A stretch of DNA of 64,000 nucleotides, taken from assembly GCA_030077755.1 (NCBI GenBank), contig JAQJZZ010000011.1, positions 2,976,001-3,040,000 on the forward strand. Direction: 5' to 3'. The notes below the pieces were generated by a model. That model saw only the letters and a list, made by a program, of their open reading frames with translations. It was not told the DNA's origin and made no database searches. Positions 32,408 through 42,280 of this stretch are shown here, piece after piece; the stretch's first letter is position 1; the number at the start of each line of letters is the position of its first letter. The translations under genes were made by a program, and so were the position numbers. Origin of the DNA: Filosporella fistucella. Taxonomy: Eukaryota; Ascomycota; Leotiomycetes; Helotiales.

Positions 32408-34854
32408 CTCGCTACATACTGCAGCATAGCTCAAGAGCCATCGTTATTCTAAATCGGCCACAGGACTCTGAACGGTGTACTCGATTGATTCAAGATCTAG
32501 ATCGTTAAGCATAACATGTTTCTTGTTCCATGGCCTCGAGTCACACAAAAGTGGTGTGCAATTTTGGGTAGATATTTCCCTATAAAGGTTACCCTGCCAC
32601 AGTAGACCGGTCCTCATTCCACGTCACGTTTTCAAGAAGAAAAGAAAAACTAAAAAAACTCCAACAGCTCTCTATATTCAAGTGGTGCGCTCTTAGACTA
32701 CAGCCTGACGGAATCCGCCCGCTACACACGATACACGCTTAGTAGTGGGATTCACGTGGTAGAACTTATTATGAGCTAATGAATCGTGCCAAATGCGGAA
32801 AAAAGTCTCGCCAGTGTGAGAAATACAGCATGTCGAATATTGTATTTTCATTGACTGATCATTGAGACTCACCTCCCAAGTTTACTTCCAAGATGTGAAG
32901 TAGAATCCATGAAATACCGTCGATCGACAGTCCGCCTTGCCTTCCCAATATGTGGAGCACAACGGGGCAGAGTGAAGTGAGCCTCAAACCAGCAGAGGCC
33001 TAGTGGCTCCTAGCACAGAGCCCGACACAAACCGATACGCGTGTAAACACTTCTTTTCTTACAACTGCATGGTCTTAATGCATCCAAAATCAAAACAACT
33101 GTTTCTCCTTGAAAAAATTTATCCTCTAGGTTTATCAAACATGCCGGAACGCTCAGATTTCTACACAAACAACGACTCCTCAGCCGACCCCGACTTCAGC
33201 CCTGGTTAAACAAGTCATCATTATACGATATATCAGCACTACTGTGCTCATGAGCTTATTGCAGAAATTATTTCCTGGGGGAATTTTACTGTCGTGGTAT
33301 TTTTATACTCGATAATTTACCAAACAGGACATGCTAAGAGAACTAGCTGCGCCATGAACACTGGGTTATTAAAACTCCAAGAGTGATTACGGAGGTAAGG
33401 TTGATATCTAGATACTTCCTTGGTTGCAGGTTGGTAATAGTAATAGCAGGATGAGATACGGTCGATTGAATGTAGCTAGGTCTGAGTTCGATTTGAAGGG
33501 TTGTGAAAATTCAGAGAGTTGCAAACCTAGATTCATGAGATACCTTCCACAGCCTTGTCGAGCCGTAGGCTAGTTGGTGATCTTCACTATCTCGACTCAT
33601 CGCCAGAACTAACCGAGAGAGCGCAGCAGCAGGCAAAGGATATTCTAAGAATATTGTATAGTGTGGCCAGCGCGAAGTAGCTGTTTGTTCATAGTCCGAG
33701 ACTGTATGGAACAGTATTGAGATACGTCAGGGTCATTCGAAATGTTACTTTGGAAGAACAGAGTTTGGGATTTTTCAATTATGTAGTAATATCATCTTCC
33801 CAGGGGCATAGGTAGAGGGCGAGAAACGATCATGGCCTGCTTATCAAAACTGACATCATTAGTTGGTACAATTGAAGTCATCTATCTTGTCTTTCTACAG
33901 CCAGACCATGCTCGAGCAAATGGAGGGTTTCTAAGAATGGATTATATATATATGCAGCATTTGCCATTAACGGTCCACAAAACAAGACTTTAAGCTACAG
34001 ACACTAGTATCCACCATCCTCTTCCATTTAATATCTCCTTCCTTCTTTCCTGCCCTCCACTAAGTCAACAGCTCAAAATCAAAGATTTGTTGCACGTCTA
34101 CGACCCAATCACAACCCACCAAATTTCAATTCCCCTCTCTATTTAGTACCCTAATTCACACACATATTTAACACAAGAATAACTTTTATCACCCATCTCT
34201 TACCCAGTCAAAAGCTTCTTTAAAAAGCTAAGTATAAACTACACATAAAAAATGGTTTTGTTGCATATCTCCTGCCCAATCATAAACTAACAAATATCCG
34301 ATTTCATTTCTCGAACGAGAGTCGATTCCTTTTTCAACCATAGATTAAAGCATAAGAAAAAAGTTTTGTTGCATATCTCCTGCCCAATGAAACTCCGTTT
34401 TATGAAGAGATTTCGGTTATAACTCCGCTTAGTGGCGGAGTGGGAACTATGAAATGGAAGAAAGGTCTAAATTAATGGTTTGTTGCATATATGCAGACCA
34501 ATGAGAGAGGAGTGGAGTCCTGTTAGAAGGAGCCTGACGATGTAATGTATAGGGGGAAGGAGGTGAGGGAGTGATATGAGAGTGTTTGGGGTAGAGGTGC
34601 CTTGATAGTAGCTTACAACACCATCCGGGGTGTAACAAATGGAACTGTGGTGAATGTGACTTTAAGTTTTGGCACCCGCAAGGGAGTTTATAATTCCACT
34701 TGGAATACACCCATAATTGTCTATAAAAAGGTTCCAGATAGTTGACATCATTGCACAAAAGCCGGCATTTTTCAACACATCAACACAAAACACCAAGTCC
34801 AGTATTCAATTTCATCATCATCATCATTGGGTATATAACTCCTCCTCTCTCAAA
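32408..34854. other. gene-poor AT-rich region with repeated motif
   Basis: About 2.4 kb without a supported gene. It contains four copies of a 24-bp motif (34086-34502), a (CAT)n stretch near 34813, and a coding-like open stretch at about 34574-34745 without an ATG. The short plus-strand frame at 33003 starts with GTG and is rejected. Confidence 0.5.
34086..34502 (+). repeat. four dispersed copies of a 24-bp motif
   Basis: The motif starts TTTGTTGCA and ends CCAAT. Copies lie at about 34086, 34257, 34365 and 34479, spaced 171, 108 and 114 bp. Copies 2 and 3 are identical (TTTGTTGCATATCTCCTGCC followed by CAAT), while copies 1 and 4 are degenerate. Similarity extends weakly beyond the core after copies 1 and 2. 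Confidence 0.75.
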
Positions 34855-35624
34855 CTAAACAGTCGGCGGATACTTCCCCACAAACTCACTCGTCTCCATC
34901 ACCGGACTCATCCCACTCTGCGGCGTATCCTCCCTCTGACTCCTCGCCCGCCTCAACGCTCTCCAAAACCCTAGCACAAGTTCCAATATCGCAATCACAG
35001 CGTACACTCCCGCCATAACCGCTACATCAATAACCTGATCGCTCATCGGGTATTTACTTCTTTTCCTGGTATCTATCCCCTCTTTACTTAATCCCACTAC
35101 TTTGACTGCACTTACCACCACGCCGCCTATCCATACAACTCCATTTACAGCTTGCCAGCCTCGAACTCTCCCTTTTACACCTTCTGTCCAATGGAGCCAT
35201 GCGGCTAGCAATAATCCCACGTATGCAAATGGTAATAATCCGATCCCGAAATGAATTAATTCCAGCCGCACGATTTCGAGGGTTTCCATCAAGATGTTGC
35301 AGATTATTAGGATATAATATATGGAGGAGACGATGTTAAAGGTGCAATTGCGACGGGGTTTGGCGCGCAGATAGGCGGTAGAGGGATTGAAGTTTTGCTT
35401 TCGGTGGTGGAGGCTGAGGGCGAAGAGGAGAGGGAGTAGAGCGAGGGAGATGTAGGTGGGGAGAGGGATGATGATTACATCTGTGAAGCAGGAGGTTGGC
35501 AGGGGAGAAGAGAGGGTTGAGTGTGGGCCCTGGGGATGTTAATATTTTGTGCTGCTTTGCTTTGGATATACAGTAGGTGGGATATACTTACGAAGCCTTC
35601 AGGTCGATTACTACAGAGCTTCAT
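34855..35624 (-). CDS. polytopic membrane protein resembling an ABCC-transporter TMD0
   Basis: Two exons (35624-35592 and 35529-34855) separated by a 62-nt intron with GTAAGT donor, 235 residues. The short first exon encodes MKLCSNRPEGF and joins to GPHSTLSS, then SCFTDVIIIPLPTYISLAL. The pattern Cys, then EGFGP-S, then CFTD, then a hydrophobic helix resembles the extreme N-terminus of fungal MRP/YCF1-type (ABCC) transporters. About five hydrophobic segments follow (LPLLFAL, IVSSIYYILIICNIL, LIHFGIGLLPFAYVGLLLAAW, WIGGVVVSAVKVVG, DVAVMAGVYAVIAILELVLGF). The frame then ends with a polar tail and TAG. No ABC core lies downstream on this strand, so it is either a stand-alone TMD0-like protein or a truncated transporter. 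The ABCC link is inference. Confidence 0.6.
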
Positions 35625-37693
35625 CTGTAGAGGAGGTATAGATTTCGTGTAGCAAGGGCGTTCGTATATGTCCAGACAATCGTAACAGGTATCGTCGCTC
35701 CTTCTCTTCTTGGTAGAGCGTATACCAGTAAGTAAACCGAATACTTTGCCACAATCAAAAGGAAGAAGTATTCCCTCTTTACTCCAGGAATGTCGGCTCT
35801 ATCGTCGTCTGATGAACTGCACCCGCTGATCTCGTCCTAGATTCCGTCGATCACCCTCCGCGTCTCAGAGGCAGTTTCAGGAGCCTACAAGCGCACACTC
35901 AACACCAAACAGATTCTAGCTCGTAATTATGCCTTTTCGTGCGCATAGCCGTCTTAATTGAAAGATGTGCATGCGCTCGAAGGCGGGCAGCTGTATATAT
36001 AGAGCACACCATGATGATTTGATTTGTTTGCGACGGCGTGGGAAATAGTTCCGTCAATCGAGGTTCTGTCGGTGGCGCTTTGTGTTTTTCTAGCGATGGC
36101 GTTTCCGGAAGTGTGGCTTCCCGAGGTCGAAGAGCGTAATAGATCATCGACTAGGGGTCCTAGTATGCACGCCGACATAGACTAAGTATTAAGCTTATTT
36201 GGGCTGGTGATGATTTCGAGGAGGGGTTGTGGAATCTAGATGTGGCTTTGGGGGATGTCATCAAAAGGAAGTATGAGCTGTTGTGGTGACATACAGGGAA
36301 GATTCTGATATTGAGTAAGGATATATAGGCAAACGTGGAAGGAACGTGGAAGATATATTGTTCTATGAGAGGAGGATTGTCAGTGTGGTGGCTTTATTAA
36401 TTAATAGTGGCAGTGGTAGTTTGGGTTAATTCCGTTGGTTTGGGTTTTGATTAAAAGCAATTTGAGAGAAAGCCTTGGGAGGGGCCTAGGGATAGACAGC
36501 CTTCTTGTCGCAAGGTCTAGTGCATTTGAGATTTTTACCACTGATGCATTAGCCAAGTATACCTAGGTTGATGTGAAGATAATGGGGTATAGGTAGTGGG
36601 TATGCTGAAGACTCACGTCACATGATCTAGACCAATAAGAATCAAGATATGATATCTAGCAGTCTATAAAAGGCTGCTGAAGGATCACACCCTAATTTCG
36701 TGCCTACAAGAATCCTTCTTGACATGTTCATGAGTTATTTAACTTCCAGTCTCTAAGTTGTTAGTGGATTTATTTTTCTGAATACTCCAGATCATGTGAT
36801 CCACACACTATGGACTTCATACCTAAACCACAGGATGACCGTCTAAACATTGACCTATTGCAATTTTGAATACTTTGAGAAATTTTATACTAGATCTGTT
36901 GACTGTGTTGATTATTTGTATCCATGTAAACGGCAGGGCAGGGAAAGACACTATCGTCATGATTTCAACCAGGTACATGGCTCGGTATCTGGTTTCACAG
37001 CTACAAGAAATCATGGCTAGAACGATGATAAGAGAGCTTAGAGTGAAGTTAAAATCGTACTTGAAATAATCGCACACTCCCATATTCCATAATTCTCCTA
37101 TTTCCAGCAATAAAGGGTCGACAGTCCCCATTGCCATGTCACAACCAGTCCCATGTCACCCTCCCACCGATGCACAAGGATCAAGCCCTTTAATTACTTG
37201 AGATACACTTCCAATCCCTTCCGATCCGTTTCCTATCATTATCTACGCATTGCGAACTTCCCTGGGATACACCCGAGCAACTTTCTATTTAGCGAGACTC
37301 ACCCCTTAACAAGCGAGATGTCCAGATATATCACGCACCTATCTGGGTAAGCAAGGATTGATGTGAGATCGGTAAGTGAGAATAGATATATCGAAGGAGA
37401 TGGAGATAGTGCGATGGATTATGTGATTGAGAGGGAAATTGTCTTTCTCTTGCAAAGTTAGAATCTACAATCAATCGTATCGCAGCTCAAAGCATCCTTT
37501 CCTCCCAGATAGTGGGCAAACATCATGAACTACAAGCTTCCAAAATCGACCTTCACCAGCATCCCATAGAACCAGTGAAAATGAGCTAATCTCTGCATGG
37601 AATTTTCCCTCAAAGAATACGCAAATCCACCACCTCCTTGATTGAAGCTGAAAGATTTGAGTTCCGCTCTGCAAAACGTCATTTTCTGTCAAT
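35625..37693. other. intergenic, no gene supported
   Basis: Two kilobases with only short frames. A 104-codon minus-strand frame (36823-37137) has a hydrophobic centre but no family. An 11-bp inverted repeat (TCACATGATCT) flanks about 36616-36799 around a TATA-like TATAAAAG. Confidence 0.45.
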
Positions 37694-38396
37694 TCACGTG
37701 TATTGCCATGCGCTGAACGTATATCGGATTGGTGAATAGGTTGGCAGGATGCCATCAAATGAAATGCAATTCGTCTCGTTGAATTTCGGAGTGCGAGCAT
37801 AAATTTGATAAGTTGCTTTGCCAATCATATAGTCTGGAACATTGGGACAGACTAGAAAACCTTCTACATTAATGTCAGCATTGGCGCTTGATTGTCCAAG
37901 GATGACTTACGGTAGGGACTCTCGGGAAGATAAATCCAGCTGATCAGTTGCCGCTGCTCTGTGCAAGGGGAACTGACAGTGATGTTGACAAAACCATTGA
38001 TGTAAGAGCCGACGGGAATGTACGCAGAGTGAGCCTGGGTGTAAGCTAAAGCCCCATTTTCGCGCACGAAAACTTGCTGGCCACCAGGAACTTCCACCTA
38101 CATCAGGTCAGCAACATTGCGGCATCTAAATATTTGAACATGCTCACATAAAGGCTCATGTAACTAGAGCCAGAAAGTAGGGTGGTGGTTCCATTAGGAC
38201 AGCTAGGAATTGCAGCAGGACAGTATGTGGAAGGTCGATCAAGACCGAGATAGAAAGCGTGTGAGGCTGCGTTGATGACTTGATGGTCGAGATTGAGGTC
38301 AATGAGACTACCTGGAAGAGAAACCGAAGGAATATAGACCTGTGTAGATGCGATTTGCGTGACAATGGCGAAGAGATATAGTTTGAGAGGATGCAT
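37694..38396 (-). CDS. secreted PhiA-like / IgE-binding-type cell-wall protein
   Basis: Three exons (38396-38148, 38097-37911, 37863-37694), 201 residues in phase; introns of 50 and 47 nt. A signal peptide (MHPLKLYLFAIVTQIASTQ) is followed by the family pattern of fungal PhiA/IgE-binding proteins: an Ala/His-rich first part, TYCPAAIPSCPNGTTTLL, then VPGGQQVFVRENGALAYTQA with HSAYIPVGS, a central cysteine, then GFLVCPN and FNETNCISFDGI, and a terminal aromatic FSAWQYT. In Aspergillus PhiA is a cell-wall protein needed for phialide and conidium development. The copy here is full length, with several N-glycosylation sites. Confidence 0.85.
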
Positions 38397-38869
38397 GACT
38401 GCTGCTCAGTACGTGCTTGATGGATCAACACTTCTGAACTGTTAGAAGTCCCAAGGGATGTGAAAATCGAAGATGTTTTAAGACGATGAGGAGGTAAGGA
38501 GGAGGAAGAGAAAGCATGAGGTACTGAAGAAGTAGCGAGCATGGCGAATGAGGGAGGGACTTGACCTGATAGGAAAGGGAAGTCGCAACCTAGAGGCAAC
38601 AGTCCATTCTTAAACGAGGGCAACTTTTCAACCGCCGTGAGTTCTGAATCTGCCTTGAGACCATACTCTTGGGCGGTTCTTGGAGCGCCCGCAAAGAAGA
38701 GATAAATACTCAATTTGACTGATTTAAGGAAATTGAGAATGCATGAGAATGTTACTCGTAATCTGTATAAGCATAAAGCTTAGAGAGTGCGCTACCACAC
38801 ATGAATCTCTGAGGATAGGGTTACAATTCTGAACGGACATTCGTTCCAAGCTCAAATTAACTTATAACA
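38397..38869. other. intergenic, no gene seen
   Basis: Spacer between two minus-strand genes. The longest frame in it (38156-38713) is the opposite-phase shadow of the PhiA-like exon. Confidence 0.5.
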
Positions 38870-40534
38870 CTACGTTGGTGGATTGTTACCATCATCGAGG
38901 TCCATCAAGTGGTCCTTGAGACCTTTCTTCGTCACATTCATTGCCTTGGCAATCTCTGCTTCTTCTTCTCTCAACCTCCCCTTTCCATACTCCAAATTCC
39001 GCTTCTGCCGTCGCTTTTCTTCAGCTACATGTCTCTCGCGATCCTCTAGTGCCTTTTGTCTTCGTTCGCGATCTTTCCTCTCCTTAATCGATTCCTCGGA
39101 TTCTTCTTCATCTGTAGGCTCTGGAGCGGGGCCTAGAGTTGAAATGTATGCCTCGACAAGAGGGTCTCTTGTTGACGGATCAAGTGAGATGAAGCGAATA
39201 TCCGACAGGATTGATGCGGGTAAATGTGATGGTGGAGTTGAATTATTTAGAAGAGAAAGCGGCTGGTCTTTAAGAAGCGTGGACAAGTCTGATTTCAGAG
39301 TGGACTGTGGAAGCTTCAGTCGATTGATATGATCTCTGTAGAACTTTTCGCGATCTTTATCCAGCATTGATGAATCGCGCATTTCTGACTCCTTTTTGTA
39401 TTTCCGTTTGAATTCCGGCCAATACAATTTTGGTGTGGCGTGTTTTTGTAGAAACGCAAGGTATGGTATCCGAGGATCTTTCTTCTCCTCCTTCGCACGC
39501 ATTTCTCGTAAGATCTTGATCTTCTCGCGACTCCACTCTTCCCAAGCTTCTTTTCGCGCTTTCATGCTAGTCAAGGCCGTATACCTTATATCATCCACCA
39601 ATTTCCCCTCCTCTACCAACTTCTCCCACGGACTATATGGATTGATCCCGAAATCATTCAGCAGATCTTTGAAAAGCGCCACCGAATCTTCGTGTGTTAT
39701 TTCAAGACCCTGCGCACCTTCCTCCCAATCCTCCATATTTTCATCGCCGTACTCCCCAGGATCCAATCCGTATTCTTGGCCCATTGCAGCAAGCTGAAAT
39801 GCTATATCATCTTCATTAAATTCTACCGGCGCATCAGCACCTGGCTCTTCTGTCCGCTGTCGTTTCGAAGGATTCTCATCATCTCCCTCGTCGTCTGTAA
39901 CCTCAACCTCCTCATACTCAGAGCTGTCGTCTGCTTCGTCGCCTCCTACAGGCTTTGGTGCTTCGGGTTCCGGTCGACCAGCTGCACTTGGAGCTTCCCC
40001 CGAATCGACTGGCTCCTTGCTCTTCAAAAGCGCCTCAGCCTTTTCTTTGATCCTTTGCTGGTCCAGTGCTAGAATGCCTTCCTTCAACTTGTCGGGTATC
40101 CGCCAGAAGCTTTGGTCCTTTTCCTTGTTATAGACAAAGCGCCTCCCAAGCTTCGTGTGTACTAGGACCCATGTCTCGCATCCTGGAATTGGATGCCTTG
40201 ATATTGGTTTGTCTGTCGGTTGAGGTCTAGAATCTCGAGGTCGATCATGACCACCTCGTACTCCACGGCTTTGAAATCCACCTCGAGCTCCAAGAGGAGT
40301 AGAATTGCTAGAAGTTGGCCCAGCGCTTGGTAGACTTCCAACATTCTGATATTCTAGGAAACTGAGGGACGGATTCGCAGCGGGAGGTGGTACGATTGGC
40401 GCAGGCGCAATTACTGGCCGTGTATATGTAGATTGCTTTGTAGCTGCATTGTAATAGTAAGAGTGGCCGGTGGGAGCTTTGTGCTCTGTCCAGCCCTCGG
40501 GAAGAGGGTCTTTCTTATGCGTCGATTTTAACAT
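38870..40534 (-). CDS. WW and FF domain pre-mRNA splicing protein (URN1/Dre4-like)
   Basis: Single exon, 554 residues, ATG 40534. A WW domain sits at residues about 11-40 (LPEGWTEHKAPTGHSYYYN, then STYTRP). A second, weaker WW-like stretch is near 118-150 (ETWVLVHTKLGRRFVYN, then SFWRIP). A Glu/Asp-rich segment with KRQR precedes FF-type domains near 285-345 (SVALFKDLLNDFGINPYSPW, then DIRYTALTSMKARKEAWEEW). A highly charged helical C-terminus (KERKDRERRQKALEDRE) follows. The layout matches fungal URN1/Dre4 and TCERG1/PRP40 relatives that associate with the U2-U5-U6 spliceosome. It lies divergent from pre9 with a spacer of only 285 bp. Confidence 0.9.
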   Translation of the reverse strand: MLKSTHKKDPLPEGWTEHKAPTGHSYYYNAATKQSTYTRPVIAPAPIVPPPAANPSLSFLEYQNVGSLPSAGPTSSNSTPLGARGGFQSRGVRGGHDRPRDSRPQPTDKPISRHPIPGCETWVLVHTKLGRRFVYNKEKDQSFWRIPDKLKEGILALDQQRIKEKAEALLKSKEPVDSGEAPSAAGRPEPEAPKPVGGDEADDSSEYEEVEVTDDEGDDENPSKRQRTEEPGADAPVEFNEDDIAFQLAAMGQEYGLDPGEYGDENMEDWEEGAQGLEITHEDSVALFKDLLNDFGINPYSPWEKLVEEGKLVDDIRYTALTSMKARKEAWEEWSREKIKILREMRAKEEKKDPRIPYLAFLQKHATPKLYWPEFKRKYKKESEMRDSSMLDKDREKFYRDHINRLKLPQSTLKSDLSTLLKDQPLSLLNNSTPPSHLPASILSDIRFISLDPSTRDPLVEAYISTLGPAPEPTDEEESEESIKERKDRERRQKALEDRERHVAEEKRRQKRNLEYGKGRLREEEAEIAKAMNVTKKGLKDHLMDLDDGNNPPT

Positions 40535-40819
40535 TTCTTTCGCATGATTTTGGCCACTTCAGAAATTTAATTGAAGCTTCGGTCAACAGTCCGAAATAAT
40601 ATTGACAAGGCAGATTCTTGGTGCCTCAATTGTGGGGCAGACGCGGAACGCCGCTAGCGACGCGGTCTCGTTGTGCCTGGAGCTCCAAGCTGTAAAAGTA
40701 TCACCAACATCAAGCTCAACTTTTCCCCTCATAACATCAAACGATTGAGGATATTCTTCTCCTCCGGCTGCAAGTACAAATCCTGATAGACTCGAGAAGA
40801 AGCTCCCTCATCCGCAATC

Positions 40820-41742
40820 ATGTCAAGAAGATATGATTCCAGGGTATGCTCAAACAAGCTCCAGCCTTCTATGCATATTGTTAACAGTTTGTGTAGACAA
40901 CTATCTTCTCCCCAGAAGGTCGACTTTACCAAGTCGAATATGCTCTGGAGGCCATTTCCCACGCAGGTACCGCAATCGGCATATTAGCAAAGGATGGAAT
41001 TGTACTGGCAGCAGAGAGAAAGGTTACAAGCAAGCTCTTGGAGCAAGATACTTCTGCAGAGAAGCTTTATATCTTGAATGAGTATGTCAGGCCGATAAAT
41101 AAGTTGCTCTCTTATCTAACGCAGCTTGTAGCAACATGATCTGCGCTGTAGCCGGTATGACTGCTGATGCGAACATCCTCATCAATTATGCCCGTCAAGC
41201 CGCCCAACGTTACCTCCTTACCTACAACGAAGATATTCCATGCGAGCAACTTGTCCGTCGATTATGTGATTTGAAGCAGGGTTACACTCAGCATGGTGGT
41301 CTACGGCCATTTGGTGTATCATTCATCTATGCTGGGTATGATCCACAAAGACAGTTCCAGCTCTACCAAAGCAACCCCAGTGGCAACTACGGTGGATGGA
41401 AGGCTACAAGCGTTGGTGCAAATAACGCCAGTGCCCAAAGCTTGTTGAAGCAGGATTACAAGGAGGATTGTGACTTGAAGGAGGCATGTGGAATGGCGGT
41501 CAAGGTATTGAGCAAGACCATGGATTCGACCAAATTGAGCAGCGAGAAGAGTATGTATAGGACACCGGATCATGGATATGTGCTAACCTCTACCAGTTGA
41601 ATTTGCGACAGTTGGGAAGACGAAGGATGGAAGAATTTACCACCACTTGTGGGGTGCAGATGAGATCATGACATTATTGAAAGAGCATGGCCTGGCAAAG
41701 GACGAGAGCGGAACTGATGGAGGAGATCGTGTAGTGAGCTAG
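40820..41742 (+). CDS. pre9: 20S proteasome alpha-type subunit (Pre9/PSMA4-like)
   Basis: Four exons (40820-40843, 40897-41081, 41132-41550, 41597-41742), 257 residues in phase. The first exon encodes only MSRRYDSR, joining to [20 protein letters not shown], the proteasome alpha-subunit signature. Then come [33 protein letters not shown], and [16 protein letters not shown] with SGNYGGWKA, which match yeast alpha-3 (PRE9) closely. It forms part of the outer ring of the 20S core. The tiny first exon is a conserved style in this gene in fungi. A short C-terminal tail ([13 protein letters not shown]) is variable in the family. Confidence 0.95.
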
Positions 41743-42280
41743 ATTTCAGCCCACGAGGCTGTGTAACAATAAAGAATATTTCATGGTAGGGTGTTGCAGT
41801 CTTTTCAACAAGCCAAGTTTTGTGGGATTGTGCTTCAGCTTTGAATCCTCGCTGCTGTATACACGCCGTTCATTTTGTCGCAATTGCTTTGCGCTCTCCG
41901 AGTCCGCCCATTGTTGTGAAAACATGGGATCAAATGTTATTTGACTGTGAAACTTACTCGAAGCTTCTGCTGTTTTTATTTGATGGTTTACGAACTCAAT
42001 TTTCATTTTCTAAATTAACTAGTAATATGGAATAGTACACAAAATTTCCTGCGATTCTCGTTTCCTGTTAACTTGTCAGTCTTCCAAAACACTTGAAATT
42101 CAGTTGATATGCTTCTTCGACGAAAAATTGAAACCTGCTGCTCCGGCTGATTGTGTTTGAATATCATGATACCGAAATTGTGTCTCTCTACCACGTCCCC
42201 TTCGCCAATTGGGCAACTGTTGCTCTTCTTCAGGGGCTTTGGACATCTCATAGCTCTGGAGACTTTTTACCCGCTCCCGT
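41743..42280. other. intergenic between convergent genes
   Basis: Spacer between pre9 and the end of the decayed minus-strand gene. No gene seen. Confidence 0.5.

Noticed and set aside
36823..37137. 104-codon minus-strand frame with hydrophobic centre
   Set aside because: No promoter, family or intron evidence; hydrophobicity can arise from T-rich sequence.
37153..37350. short plus-strand frame of 65 codons
   Set aside because: Sits in spacer, no domain, no conserved context.
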